From the NCBI RefSeq assembly GCF_965218685.1, contig NZ_OZ244657.1, positions 3,286,001-3,350,000 of the forward strand: a stretch of 64,000 nucleotides of DNA, in the 5' to 3' direction. Positions 17,674 to 26,641 of this stretch are shown here, piece after piece. This DNA is from Thalassobius sp965218685 (GTDB lineage Bacteria > Pseudomonadota > Alphaproteobacteria > Rhodobacterales > Rhodobacteraceae). Numbering within the stretch: position 1 is the stretch's first letter; the number at the start of each line of letters is the position of its first letter. A program made the translations under genes and the position numbers. The notes below the pieces were generated by a model. It had not been told where the DNA came from and ran no database searches. It saw only the letters and a list, made by a program, of their open reading frames with translations.

Positions 17674-18207
17674 TCACCCGGCGTGGGCCGCACTTTTGCG
17701 AAGGATGTCCAGATCACAGGTCGTGGCATAACCCATCGCCCGTTTGATCCCTGGCAGAAGGGCCGCGCCGTTCATGGCATAGGACAGCTCAATCAGCCCT
17801 TTTTGGCCATAGGCGCGGAGCACTGAATCGCGCGCATCGGCGTCATCCTCGCGGCGATACACGACGGCGTCAGACAGGGCCATGACGGCCGCCAGATCGT
17901 CCACGATCAGCGCCCCCTGCCCCGCCAGGATCTGATCGATCAGTTCGGCGCCCAATCCGGCCTTGCGGGCCAGGCTGATCTCGGCCTGAACGCAGGTGCC
18001 GCAATCAGCCGCCAGCGCCCCGCGCAGACGGGCCGCGTGATAGGCTTGGGGCGGCACGTGCCGGTTGGGATCCAGGAACCCGAAAATCCGGTTATAGCGT
18101 TGCAGCAGGCCGAAATCCGTCCGCGCGATCTGGCGCGCATAGTCCAGCGAAACGCCCAAACGGCGCTCCGCCCGACCAATCAGGGCCGATGCGATTTTCT
18201 GAAACAT
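17674..18207 (-). CDS. AhpD/carboxymuconolactone decarboxylase-like protein
   Basis: 177 residues, all-helical. It contains a CxxC motif in ALAADCGTCVQAEISLARK (about residue 70), the redox site of AhpD-like alkylhydroperoxidases. The His usually found four residues after the second Cys is replaced by Glu, so peroxidase activity is uncertain. I chose ATG 18207 (MFQKIASAL) since the longer frame overlaps rpiA. It sits 37 bases from both rpiA and gor, which suggests a redox-themed operon. Confidence 0.8.
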   Translation of the reverse strand: MFQKIASALIGRAERRLGVSLDYARQIARTDFGLLQRYNRIFGFLDPNRHVPPQAYHAARLRGALAADCGTCVQAEISLARKAGLGAELIDQILAGQGALIVDDLAAVMALSDAVVYRREDDADARDSVLRAYGQKGLIELSYAMNGAALLPGIKRAMGYATTCDLDILRKSAAHAG

Positions 18208-18244
18208 CTGGCGTCTAGCTCCCTTTTGACGCTGGACTGACTTC

Positions 18245-19033
18245 CTAGTCCGACAGGTCCCGGAACAGGTTTTCCGACTCGACAAATTCCAGTCGTTCGG
18301 CCTGCATGGTGCCTTCATTGATATCGCGCGTTTCCACACGGCCGTCACCGTAACCGATGACCACCGTGTCACAGATATCAATGAACAGCCCGTTTTCAAC
18401 CACACCGGGGATCTGATTCAGCGCCATCGCCAATTGGCGGGCGTTCCCGATACGGTTCAGGTGCAGATCGACGATGTAGTTGCCCTCGTCCGTGACAAAG
18501 GCCGCATCACCATTCATGCGCAAGGTCGTCTCGCGCCCCATTACGTCCATCGAGATCAGCAACTCTTCGATCAGGGCCTTGGAGGTCTGCCAACCGAAGG
18601 GGATGACCTCGACCGGCAGGGGGAATGCGCCCAGTGTTTCCACCTCTTTGCTGGCATCGGTGATCACCACCATGCGGTCGCTGGCCGTTGCCACGACCTT
18701 TTCCTGCAGATGGGCACCACCGCCCCCCTTGATCAGGTTGAAATCGCCGTCGAATTCGTCGGCGCCGTCAATGGTGATGTCCAGCCATTTGGCCTCGTCC
18801 AGGCTAATCACTTCGATCCCAACTTCGGCGGCCAGAACAGCCGTACGGGTCGAGGTCGGCACACCCTTGATACGCAGGCCTTCGTTCTGCACACGCTCGC
18901 CCAGACAGCGCACCATCCACGCCGCGGTCGAGCCTGTGCCCAGCCCCACTTTCATTCCGTCTTCGATGAAATCCACCGCACGTTTGGCGGCGACAAATTT
19001 GGCCTTGTCGATGGGCGACAATTCTCCGGTCAT
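18245..19033 (-). CDS. rpiA: Ribose-5-phosphate isomerase A
   Basis: 262 residues. Interconverts ribose 5-phosphate and ribulose 5-phosphate. Signature stretches: VGLGTGSTAAWMV (phosphate loop), DITIDGADEFDGDFNLIKGG with the catalytic acidic residues, then GAHLQEKVVA and PVEVIPFGW. The ATG at 19033 (MTGELSPIDKAKF) fits homologues. First gene of the minus-strand series rpiA, AhpD-like, gor. The 181-base gap to the divergent sdaA should hold both promoters. Confidence 0.97.
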   Translation of the reverse strand: MTGELSPIDKAKFVAAKRAVDFIEDGMKVGLGTGSTAAWMVRCLGERVQNEGLRIKGVPTSTRTAVLAAEVGIEVISLDEAKWLDITIDGADEFDGDFNLIKGGGGAHLQEKVVATASDRMVVITDASKEVETLGAFPLPVEVIPFGWQTSKALIEELLISMDVMGRETTLRMNGDAAFVTDEGNYIVDLHLNRIGNARQLAMALNQIPGVVENGLFIDICDTVVIGYGDGRVETRDINEGTMQAERLEFVESENLFRDLSD

Positions 19034-19214
19034 GGCAGCGACTCCGTTGATTTTGGAACGCTTATAGGAAAGATACAGGCCGGGCGCGAGGGGCAATCGC
19101 GCCGCTGCGCTGCCACGTGGCCCAAATGCGCATTTTTGCTCCAAACCGTCGCAAATCGCCGCGCGGCACCTTGGGGTGACGGTGTTATGCTGCTCCAAAC
19201 AGCAAAGGTGCGCG

Positions 19215-20588
19215 ATGTTCCTGTCCGTTTTCGATATGTTCAAGGTCGGTGTCGGCCCGTCCTCGTCCCACACGATGGGACCGATGGTGGCAGCTGCCCG
19301 GTTCCTTGAGCAGATGCGCGCCTCGCCGTTCGAGTTTGCCGGTCTGCGCGCCAGTCTGCACGGGTCCCTGGCCTTCACCGGGGTCGGGCATGCCACCGAC
19401 CGCGCCACGATCCTGGGACTGGCTGGATTTGCGCCTCAGACCTATGACCATGATCGGGCTGAGGCTGCGCTGGCGCAGATCAACGCCACGTGCACGATCA
19501 CACATGACGACCTTGGCGCGTTGCAGTTCGACCCGCGTGTGGATTTGATCTTTGACTATGACACGCCGCTGCCCGGCCACGCCAACGCGCTGCAACTGAT
19601 GGCCACCGATGCACAGGGCGATGTCACCCTGCAAGAGACCTATTATTCCGTTGGCGGAGGCTTTGTACTGACCCAGGCCGAGCTGGACCGGGGCGAGGAT
19701 ACCGACCACGGCCCGCCCGTCCCTTTTCCCTTTCACTCGGCGGCCGAGATGCTGGAAATGGCCGCGACCTCGGGCAAAACCATCGCCCAGATGAAGGCCG
19801 CGAACGAGGTCTCTCGGGCAGGCGATGCGCAGATGAAACAGGGCTTGGCCCGCCTGTGGGAGGTCATGAACGCTTGCATCACCCGTGGACTGGAGGCCGA
19901 GGGCACCCTGCCCGGCGGGCTCAACGTCCGGCGCAGGGCCAAGCTGATCCATCAAGCGTTGCTGGCCGAACGGGGCCTGAATATGTCGGCGCCGCACACG
20001 GTGAATGACTGGATCAGCACCTATGCCATCGCCGTGAACGAGGAAAACGCCGCCGGTGGGCAGGTTGTCACCGCACCCACCAATGGCGCCGCCGGGGTGC
20101 TTCCTGCCGTCATCCGCTATTGGCTGGATCATGTGCCCGGCGCTACGGCCTCTGGGATTGACGACTTCCTGCTGACAGCGGCGGCGATCGGCGGGCTGAT
20201 CAAGTATAATGCCTCGATCTCGGGCGCCGAAGCGGGCTGTCAGGCCGAGGTCGGATCAGCCGCCGCCATGGCTGCTGCGGGGCTGTGCGCCGTGATGGGC
20301 GGCTCGCCCGAGCAGGTCGAAAACGCCGCCGAGATCGCGCTGGAGCATCATCTGGGCATGACCTGCGATCCGGTCAAAGGTCTGGTGCAAGTGCCTTGTA
20401 TCGAGCGCAACGGGCTGGGCGCAATCAAGGCCGTCTCTGCTGCCTCACTGGCCCTGCGCGGGGATGGGCAGCATTTCGTCCCGCTGGACGCCGCGATTGA
20501 AACCATGCGCCAAACCGGCCGCGACATGCACGAACACTATAAGGAAACCTCGCTGGGGGGGTTGGCCGTCAACGTGCCGAACTGTTAG
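19215..20588 (+). CDS. sdaA: L-serine ammonia-lyase (iron-sulfur L-serine dehydratase)
   Basis: 457 residues, single-chain type. Converts L-serine to pyruvate and ammonia with a [4Fe-4S] cluster. The N-terminal domain begins SVFDMFKVGVGPSSSHTMGP, with the conserved SSSHT. The C-terminal catalytic domain contains the three cluster Cys: one in ISGAEAGCQAEVG and two spaced by ten residues in TCDPVKGLVQVPC. The protein ends in Cys (NVPNC), matching the known tail-in-mouth arrangement in which the terminal Cys caps the cluster. The ATG at 19215 is chosen on homology. Its last 20 bases overlap the convergent thiN gene. Confidence 0.97.
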   Translation: MFLSVFDMFKVGVGPSSSHTMGPMVAAARFLEQMRASPFEFAGLRASLHGSLAFTGVGHATDRATILGLAGFAPQTYDHDRAEAALAQINATCTITHDDLGALQFDPRVDLIFDYDTPLPGHANALQLMATDAQGDVTLQETYYSVGGGFVLTQAELDRGEDTDHGPPVPFPFHSAAEMLEMAATSGKTIAQMKAANEVSRAGDAQMKQGLARLWEVMNACITRGLEAEGTLPGGLNVRRRAKLIHQALLAERGLNMSAPHTVNDWISTYAIAVNEENAAGGQVVTAPTNGAAGVLPAVIRYWLDHVPGATASGIDDFLLTAAAIGGLIKYNASISGAEAGCQAEVGSAAAMAAAGLCAVMGGSPEQVENAAEIALEHHLGMTCDPVKGLVQVPCIERNGLGAIKAVSAASLALRGDGQHFVPLDAAIETMRQTGRDMHEHYKETSLGGLAVNVPNC

Positions 20589-21246
20589 GCTCGGCCAAAG
20601 CCTTGGCGACCAGCGGCAGCGTTTCCACGGGCAAGATCACCAGCATCCCCGGCCCGTCCATCTGCAGCCGCACTGGCCCGGTGGCCCGGTTCGAGGTGCC
20701 AACCCGCCCGTTCGGCGCCATTTCCAGCCCATCAACAGGCCACTTCAACCCTGTGGAACGCCCGGACACCCGTGCCATGGGAAACAGGGAAACCAGTGTG
20801 CCGGGCGCCAGGTCCAGCGCCAGATCGGGCGGAGCGTGAAACACAATCTGCGCCCCGCTCAGCAGCACGCAGGGCAGTACATGCCGCTGCACCAGCACCG
20901 AATAGCAGGCCAACATGTGGTCAATTCGGTCGCCCTCGAATCCCACGCCGATCACCAGAGGGGCCGCGATATTGCGCAAGGCCTTGTCGAAATCAGTGCT
21001 GTCTTGCTCGGAGATTTGGCAAATCCGCTGGGCCGGCAGTTTCGCCCGCGCCTGAGCGCTGATCGAGTCCATGTCTCCGACCACCGCTTCGGGCATCAGC
21101 CCATGCGCCAAGGCCGCATCGGTCCCGCCATCCGCGGAAACAATCACCGGCGCCAGCGACCGCGCCAACGCCAGACGATCGGCGCATACGGTACCCGCCC
21201 CGATCAGCGTCACCGCGCGTTCTGAGTGAAAAAACGGCTGTTTCAT
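20569..21246 (-). CDS. thiN: Thiamine diphosphokinase
   Basis: 225 residues. Transfers pyrophosphate from ATP to thiamine, giving the cofactor ThDP. Family features: APVIVSADGGTDAALAHG, PEAVVGDMDSIS and QDSTDFDKALR, whose acidic residues bind magnesium and ATP, and a C-terminal beta-rich thiamine-binding part. I chose ATG 21246 (MKQPFF); no good ribosome binding site is visible there, and a TTG at 21273 is the alternative. The 3' end overlaps sdaA by 20 bases tail to tail. Confidence 0.92.
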   Translation of the reverse strand: MKQPFFHSERAVTLIGAGTVCADRLALARSLAPVIVSADGGTDAALAHGLMPEAVVGDMDSISAQARAKLPAQRICQISEQDSTDFDKALRNIAAPLVIGVGFEGDRIDHMLACYSVLVQRHVLPCVLLSGAQIVFHAPPDLALDLAPGTLVSLFPMARVSGRSTGLKWPVDGLEMAPNGRVGTSNRATGPVRLQMDGPGMLVILPVETLPLVAKALAEPNSSAR

Positions 21247-21315
21247 ATGCAGTTTAGTGCCCGTTAACGACAATGATCACAATGTTGCCACGAAATGATA
21301 CAGTAAAAACCCAAG

Positions 21316-21367
21316 ATTCGTTCCGCTTTGGTCTGGTTCCACGTGGTAAACAATAGACCAAACGAAT
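21316..21367. promoter_or_regulatory. Long imperfect inverted repeat in 5' region of the 573-residue acidic protein gene
   Basis: Left arm ATTCGTT (21316-21322) plus TTGGTCT (21328-21334), interrupted by five bases, is the inverse of the right arm AGACCAAACGAAT (21355-21367). The loop contains the palindrome CCACGTGG. The element ends just before the ribosome binding site of the gene starting at 21384. It could be a transcription-factor site or a 5' UTR stem controlling translation. Confidence 0.4.
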
Positions 21368-21383
21368 GAGGAAGCGAGTAGTC

Positions 21384-23105
21384 ATGGTTAACACGAACAA
21401 AATTCTGACAGTCTCCTATGGCACATTTTCATGTACGCTTGAGGGCTTCGACGACTCGTTCGATATGATGAAGGACATCGCGGAATACTTCCGTGACCTT
21501 GCAGCCGACGACCGTTTCTTTGGCGCTGAACCGCCGACCCCGGACGCCGATATGCTGGCCCGTATCGCCGAACACAAAATGGCCCGCCAAGTCGAAGCGC
21601 GCGAGGAAAGCGGCTCGATCGTGTTGCGCCCGACCGCGCCTGCCGCCGAAGCTCCTGCCGCCGCGACGACGGCTGTTGCGGCCCCGATTGAAGCGCCCGC
21701 AGCCCAGGACGCACCTGTGGCAAAAGACGTGGTGACGGAAGAGCCTGCCATTTCCGCCCCAATCGAGGAAGCTGTTGCCGAAGCTCCTGTTCAGGCCGAA
21801 CCTGAGCAAGCTGAACCTGAGCAGGCTGAACCGGTGCAGGCCGAAATCGTCGAAGAGATCATCGAAGAGCCTGCCCCCGCCCCAGCGCCTGCTCCGAAAT
21901 TTGACGAAGAAAGCGTCGCCGACAAACTGTCGCGTATCCGCGCCGTCGTCAGCCGCAATGTCTCCGAATCCGAGCCCACCGCTGATTATAGCGAGGACGA
22001 GCACGCCGAGGATCTGGTGCAAGAAATTGCCGAGGCCGAACCGGCATTGGCCGAGGCCATCGACGAGTTGTCGGTTGAAGATCCGCAACTGGCCGAAGAC
22101 ATCGCCGAGTCCGCTCCGGAAGCGCCCGAAGCGCCTGCCGCGCGTGTGATCCGCATGAAGCGCGACGACTATGAAGCCGCCGTCGCCGATGGCCAGATCC
22201 AGACCGAACCCGCTGCGGCAGCCTCGGACAAGTCACTGTCGGACGCAGACGAAGAGGATCTGTTGCGCGAACTGGCCGAGGTTGAAGCCGAGCTGAACCT
22301 GACCCGACTGACCGATACACCAGACGCCGAAGACGACGATCTAAGCTCGATCTTCGCCGAGACCGAGGAACCCGCCGAAGCCCCTGAACCCGAACCTGCG
22401 CCCGCCGCGGCAAGCGGTGATACCGATGTCTCGCGTCTGATGAACAAGGCGGCCGAGGAAATGGATCGCCCCGAAGGTGCCCATCGCCGCAGCGCCATCG
22501 CGCATCTGCGCGCCGCTGTCGAAGCAACCCGCGCTGAAACCGAAGCAGGCGGTGGCCTGGGGCAAGGCGACGACAGCCTGGACGCCTATCGCGACGATTT
22601 GAAAAGCGTGGTGCGCCCGCGTCGCCCCCGCGCCGCCGAGGCACAACCCGAACACTCGCAGCGTCCGGCCAAGAAACCCGCACCGCTGAAACTGGTGGCC
22701 GAGCAGCGCGTTGACGCTGCGGATCCCACCCCGGAAGCCCGCGTTGTGCGTCCGCGCCGTGTGTCGCTTGAGGACGACGCCCCGCAACCCGCGGCCCAGT
22801 CCGGCCAGCCCTCGGCATCCAGCTTTGCCGAGTTTGCAGCGCAGGTCGGTGTCAAGGATCTGTCCGACGTGATGGAAGCCGCCGCTGCCTACATGTCTTA
22901 CGTTGAAGGGCGCCAGAAATTCTCGCGGCCGCAACTTATGAACAAGGCCCGCCAGGTCGAAGAATATCAGTTCACCCGCGAGGATGGCCTGCGCTCGTTT
23001 GGACAGTTGCTGCGCGACGGCAAGATCGAGAAGCTGAAGGGCGGCCGTTTCACCGTGTCCGACGAACTGATCGGCTTCAAACCCGACGCGCGCGCCGCAG
23101 GCTAA
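21384..23105 (+). CDS. Large acidic Ala/Glu/Pro-rich protein of unknown function
   Basis: 573 residues, no signal peptide or membrane segment. Three parts are visible: a folded-looking N-domain (about 1-75, NKILTVSYGTFSCTLEGFDD, then FFGAEPPTPD); a long low-complexity middle (about 75-470) dominated by Ala, Glu, Pro and Asp, including three 15-base tandem units at 21795-21839 encoding AEPEQ, AEPEQ, AEPVQ; and a folded C-domain (about 475-565, FAEFAAQVGVKDLSDVMEAA, then KFSRPQLMNKARQVEEYQF). I do not recognise it; the two-ends-plus-linker design suggests a scaffold. ATG 21384 is chosen because AGGA lies 11 bases upstream. A terminator follows. Confidence 0.8.
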   Translation: MVNTNKILTVSYGTFSCTLEGFDDSFDMMKDIAEYFRDLAADDRFFGAEPPTPDADMLARIAEHKMARQVEAREESGSIVLRPTAPAAEAPAAATTAVAAPIEAPAAQDAPVAKDVVTEEPAISAPIEEAVAEAPVQAEPEQAEPEQAEPVQAEIVEEIIEEPAPAPAPAPKFDEESVADKLSRIRAVVSRNVSESEPTADYSEDEHAEDLVQEIAEAEPALAEAIDELSVEDPQLAEDIAESAPEAPEAPAARVIRMKRDDYEAAVADGQIQTEPAAAASDKSLSDADEEDLLRELAEVEAELNLTRLTDTPDAEDDDLSSIFAETEEPAEAPEPEPAPAAASGDTDVSRLMNKAAEEMDRPEGAHRRSAIAHLRAAVEATRAETEAGGGLGQGDDSLDAYRDDLKSVVRPRRPRAAEAQPEHSQRPAKKPAPLKLVAEQRVDAADPTPEARVVRPRRVSLEDDAPQPAAQSGQPSASSFAEFAAQVGVKDLSDVMEAAAAYMSYVEGRQKFSRPQLMNKARQVEEYQFTREDGLRSFGQLLRDGKIEKLKGGRFTVSDELIGFKPDARAAG

Positions 23106-23130
23106 CGCCCGCCCCCAATGAAACCGCTAA

Positions 23131-23158
23131 AAAGGCCCGGCCGCACGCCGGGTCTTTT
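23131..23158. terminator. Bidirectional intrinsic terminator
   Basis: A stem with arms AAAGGCCCGGC (23131-23141) and GCCGGGTCTTT (about 23147-23157), one G-T pair and a short loop, with T-runs on both sides when read on either strand. It separates the convergent acidic-protein gene and the GGDEF gene and can serve both. Confidence 0.85.
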
Positions 23159-24124
23159 TCAATAGAAGCTATAGCAAGCACGCCCTTTGCGCTTTGAGGC
23201 ATAAAGCGCCTCATCCGCGTCGTTCAAAAGCGTGGCGGCGGTCGGTGTATCGTAATCGGCAGACAAAACGATGCCGATGCTCGCGGAAACAGTACAGTCC
23301 TGCCCCCCAAAGGGGATCGGTTTTTCCATTTTCTCGATCAAACGTGCAGCAATGCGAGCCAGCGTTTCGCGCCCCTCAACATTCTGAAAAATCAGCACAA
23401 ACTCATCGCCACCTACGCGCGCGACGGTGTCTTGTTCACGAACCTCATCGACCATGATCTGTGCGATATGCTGAAGAACGTGGTCCCCGGCTGCATGCCC
23501 CATTGTGTCATTGACCGCCTTGAAGAAATCCAGGTCCAGATGCATCAGGGCAAATGGCCTGTCCGCGGTGATCAGACGAGACAGAACATGATCCATTGCG
23601 CGCCGGTTCTTCAGCCCGGTAAGCGTATCTGTAAAGGCCTGTTCCTCGGCGGCGATCTTGGCGCCTTGCAAGCGCTGGTTCAGGGTCCGGCTGGCCTCCA
23701 TCGCGGCGGATTTCGCTTCGATCAGATAGAGCATCTCGATCATCATGTCGGTGGGCGCGAAATCTGCGTTCGTCAGCTCATAATCGCGGATGCTTTCCAA
23801 CACCGAGATGCCAAAGGACAGGTTCAGCAGATACAACTTGCCACATTGGCTGAGCACACCTTTGAGCACGGTTTGCGGCTCTGCCCGGAATTGCAGGTGC
23901 AGCTTTTCGCCTTGCCGGGCCAAAAGCGCAGGGGCGGTCACCAGCTTGGGCCGGATAACATCAAACAGGTCCAGCACATCCATTCCCGGCAGGGTCATTC
24001 CGTGCCGAAGTTTATGTAAGGTCGGGCCCGCGTGAACGATGCCCCCCTGCTCGTTCAGGATCAGATGCATCGGGCACAGCGTGTCCATGCAGGCAGCCAG
24101 ATCGGATTGGGACCAGGCGCTCAT
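23159..24124 (-). CDS. HNOBA-GGDEF diguanylate cyclase paired with H-NOX
   Basis: 321 residues. The N-terminal region (about 1-145) matches the HNOBA (H-NOX-associated) sensor domain, a PAS-like unit found next to H-NOX (MHLILNEQGGIVHAGPTLHK, then GMDVLDLFDVIRPK). A short helix leads to the GGDEF domain (about 160-320): DTLTGLKNRRAMD, then RVGGDEFVLIF with an intact active site. Five residues before it is REQD, an RxxD inhibitory site, so product feedback is expected. Predicted to make cyclic di-GMP under control of the adjacent H-NOX protein. A start 9 bases earlier (24133) would overlap the H-NOX gene; spacing from AGGG favours 24124. Confidence 0.9.
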   Translation of the reverse strand: MSAWSQSDLAACMDTLCPMHLILNEQGGIVHAGPTLHKLRHGMTLPGMDVLDLFDVIRPKLVTAPALLARQGEKLHLQFRAEPQTVLKGVLSQCGKLYLLNLSFGISVLESIRDYELTNADFAPTDMMIEMLYLIEAKSAAMEASRTLNQRLQGAKIAAEEQAFTDTLTGLKNRRAMDHVLSRLITADRPFALMHLDLDFFKAVNDTMGHAAGDHVLQHIAQIMVDEVREQDTVARVGGDEFVLIFQNVEGRETLARIAARLIEKMEKPIPFGGQDCTVSASIGIVLSADYDTPTAATLLNDADEALYASKRKGRACYSFY

Positions 24125-24125
24125 T

Positions 24126-24713
24126 TTACTCATGCCCTGCGCTAAGGGTGAAACTGCGCCCTTCAGCAAAGGCCGTTTCGACCAGTGAGATATCAATAAT
24201 ATCCTCGCCGGGGCCGATGTGGCGCATATCCAGCAGCACCAGCGCGCCATAGTCATCCGCCATCGTCCGAAGTACGCCCAGCATCACGGCGCCGAACCCG
24301 TCATAGCGCGAGCGGACATGCAGATGCATGCGCGACGGATCTTCCTCGACCAGTTCAAGCTCGGGCAGCTCAAGGTCCGAGACCGCCATCCGCGCCCGGT
24401 CAGGCAGATCATCCAGCGAGTGCAGAAACTCCATGAAGCTGATCCCCCCGAAACGCAGCAACCTGCGCAGCGCCTCGACATTGGGATGCGAGACAAGGTA
24501 GGTGCCCAGATCCTCCAGCACCTCGGGTTGAGCCTTGTTCAGGATCTGCGCCAGCTCGGTCATGACCTTATCGGTCAGCTTGTCGTCATAGATCAGCATT
24601 GCTTCGAATGTGGCATCGCTTAGAGAGGCGCGCCGCGCGACATCGAACCAGAGTTCATTTCCGTAAGTATCGCGCACAAAACATTGTATCGCGCGATTGA
24701 TCAGCCCGTGCAT
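24126..24713 (-). CDS. H-NOX (heme NO-binding)-fold protein lacking the usual heme ligand
   Basis: 195 residues starting MHGLINRAIQCFVRDTYG, the typical H-NOX N-terminus. H-NOX proteins bind heme and sense NO or O2. Compared with soluble guanylate cyclase, the proximal His (in LDALHDHL) aligns with Pro104 in LDDLPDR, and the YxSxR heme-propionate motif reads VRSRY (V-x-S-x-Y). Both canonical heme contacts therefore appear lost; the other His residues are His2, His76, His98 and those near 131. It is coupled to the HNOBA-GGDEF gene. It may use another ligand residue, bind heme weakly, or act without heme. A GTG 12 bases upstream is the alternative start. Confidence 0.85.
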   Translation of the reverse strand: MHGLINRAIQCFVRDTYGNELWFDVARRASLSDATFEAMLIYDDKLTDKVMTELAQILNKAQPEVLEDLGTYLVSHPNVEALRRLLRFGGISFMEFLHSLDDLPDRARMAVSDLELPELELVEEDPSRMHLHVRSRYDGFGAVMLGVLRTMADDYGALVLLDMRHIGPGEDIIDISLVETAFAEGRSFTLSAGHE

Positions 24714-24781
24714 AAACGTCACCACTATTAAACTTCACTCGGGAACCTGCCAGAAGAGCTCTTAAAATTCCCTCAATAGCT

Positions 24782-26554
24782 CTAATTGTTAGGGAATATC
24801 GCGGTATCACCCAAGGTCAAGACATTTACCTGAGCGGGCTTGATTTCATAGTTACCTTCCCGAATATCCCGCAAAGCGGTCTCAGCGATATCTTCGCGTG
24901 TCCCTGGGATCAGGGTGCCCGGACGAACACCACCCACCAGGACGCCGTCTTCCAGCCAATAGCCGCGCACCTCCAGCGTATCGCGGTCCGTTTTGTAGAT
25001 CAGCAGCCCCTCGGTCAGGCCCGATTCAGGGTGGAAGGGCACGATCAGGAACAGGCAACCGGGTGCGCCGTCGTCGGTCAGGGTCTCGCATCCTTTTCTG
25101 ACGCGACCCATCTGATAGGAATGGAGCCCTTCAAAGGCCCTCTGCGGCAGTGATTGACCCTCGGGATAAACCGGGACCATCGCAAGCAGTTCTTGCGCCT
25201 GCTCAGGGACTTTTTGCTGCTTGATCTCGTCTTGAAAATCCCACTGCGAGTCCGACTGTTCGGCCCGCTCGATCAGAGCCAGGATTTGCGTGCGTGCCGG
25301 ATAATCAGCTGTGGTGCGCAGCGTATCAAGCGCCTGTTGGCCAGCACGCCCCCATTCGTGCGTCAGCTCCCATACGGCGGCCTGATCGGGGGTGGCGCGC
25401 CCCTCGAGGATGCGTTCCAGCTGCGCATCGGCCGAAAGCTTTTCTGCATCCATCACCGGGGTCAGCCAAAGCGCCGCCAGCGCCAGCGACCACAACGCCA
25501 GCGCCACATTGGCACGGCGCAAACGCTCCATCCAGGCGCCGCGCGAAAGCGCCAGCACGGCGTAAACCAACCCATAGATCAAGACATTTACCACGCACAG
25601 TGCGGCCAACACCCGAGGCGGCGTCCAGCCATATTGCAGCACCCGCACGCTGATCCCCCACAATGCCAGAAGCGCGACGGGCAGCAGCAGCACGGCCAAT
25701 GCCCGCACCATCCAGACCATCCACCGCAAGGTCACCTGATGCCCCGCATCCCGATCCACCGAGACCGTCACCAGCGTAATTCCCCCGATTGCGACGCCAG
25801 TCAGCAGCGCGGTTTCCGAGAAAAACTTCCACGCGTCGTCCAGCCCGCTTAGCACCAAGGCCACAAGGAACAGCGCCAGTATGGGCACCACAACGGGCAC
25901 CAGCAGGCGGAAAAGGCGCAGCACCAAGTGGGGCGAAACATACGCGCGCCATTCATGCGCCACCGCGATGGCCAGCCCCAGAACAGTGCCGTTAATCACG
26001 AAGGGCATCGCCTCGATTTCCAGGATTTCTTCGATGATATTAAGGCCGACCAGCCCCAGCAGGGCATCGCTAAGGAACACGACGCCCCAGAACAGCCAGG
26101 TAAACAATACGGCCGCCAGCGCGCGCACGATCATGCCCCAGGCGGTCTGGAAAAGCTTGTCATAATCCAGCTGATGGGCCCTGCCGTGCTCGAGCCGGAC
26201 CGAGATAAAGGGCGTGGCCACAAGATAGATGATGAACACCGCAGCGGCAGGGTGGACGGCGTCCACAAAAGGCTCAAGCGCGGCAAATCGAAAACTGGCT
26301 AAAAGCGACAGCATAGCCACCACCGAAGAAAGGCCCAGCGCCGGCAAAACCGAACGGCGCACAGGGTTGGGCCCGACCAAGGACATCAGCACCACGAAAA
26401 ACCCGATGACCACGATGAACAGCACTAAAAGCAAGCGCGCGTTGTCGATCAGATCGGGCAGAAGCTCGACCAACGCCCACAGAGATAATCCGCCCACACC
26501 TCCAACGCCCGCCATCGCCAGCCGGGTGCGGCTCCAATCTTGTGCCTGTTTCAT
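24782..26554 (-). CDS. DUF4153 multi-span membrane protein
   Basis: 590 residues with about ten or eleven membrane segments in the first 390 residues and a soluble C-terminal domain (about 400-590) containing two Cys in RKGCETLTDDGAPGCLF. The layout and the stretch DYDKLFQTAWGMIVRALAAV fit the DUF4153 family, whose function is unknown. I chose ATG 26554 (MKQAQDW), preceded by AAGGAG; the longer frame has no such site. The H-NOX gene lies downstream on the same strand after 68 bases. Confidence 0.85.
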   Translation of the reverse strand: MKQAQDWSRTRLAMAGVGGVGGLSLWALVELLPDLIDNARLLLVLFIVVIGFFVVLMSLVGPNPVRRSVLPALGLSSVVAMLSLLASFRFAALEPFVDAVHPAAAVFIIYLVATPFISVRLEHGRAHQLDYDKLFQTAWGMIVRALAAVLFTWLFWGVVFLSDALLGLVGLNIIEEILEIEAMPFVINGTVLGLAIAVAHEWRAYVSPHLVLRLFRLLVPVVVPILALFLVALVLSGLDDAWKFFSETALLTGVAIGGITLVTVSVDRDAGHQVTLRWMVWMVRALAVLLLPVALLALWGISVRVLQYGWTPPRVLAALCVVNVLIYGLVYAVLALSRGAWMERLRRANVALALWSLALAALWLTPVMDAEKLSADAQLERILEGRATPDQAAVWELTHEWGRAGQQALDTLRTTADYPARTQILALIERAEQSDSQWDFQDEIKQQKVPEQAQELLAMVPVYPEGQSLPQRAFEGLHSYQMGRVRKGCETLTDDGAPGCLFLIVPFHPESGLTEGLLIYKTDRDTLEVRGYWLEDGVLVGGVRPGTLIPGTREDIAETALRDIREGNYEIKPAQVNVLTLGDTAIFPNN

Positions 26555-26641
26555 GCGTCTCTCCTTGGATATTGGCGCGCCTTTACACAACACCTTAGCG
26601 CAGCCCCGCAACCGCGCCAAACCCCAAGCAAAGCCGTCAGG

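Noticed and set aside
24762..24776. TTAA-N7-TCAA resembling a CtrA site before the H-NOX gene
   Set aside because: One mismatch from the consensus and no second site; too short to claim in an AT-richer gap.
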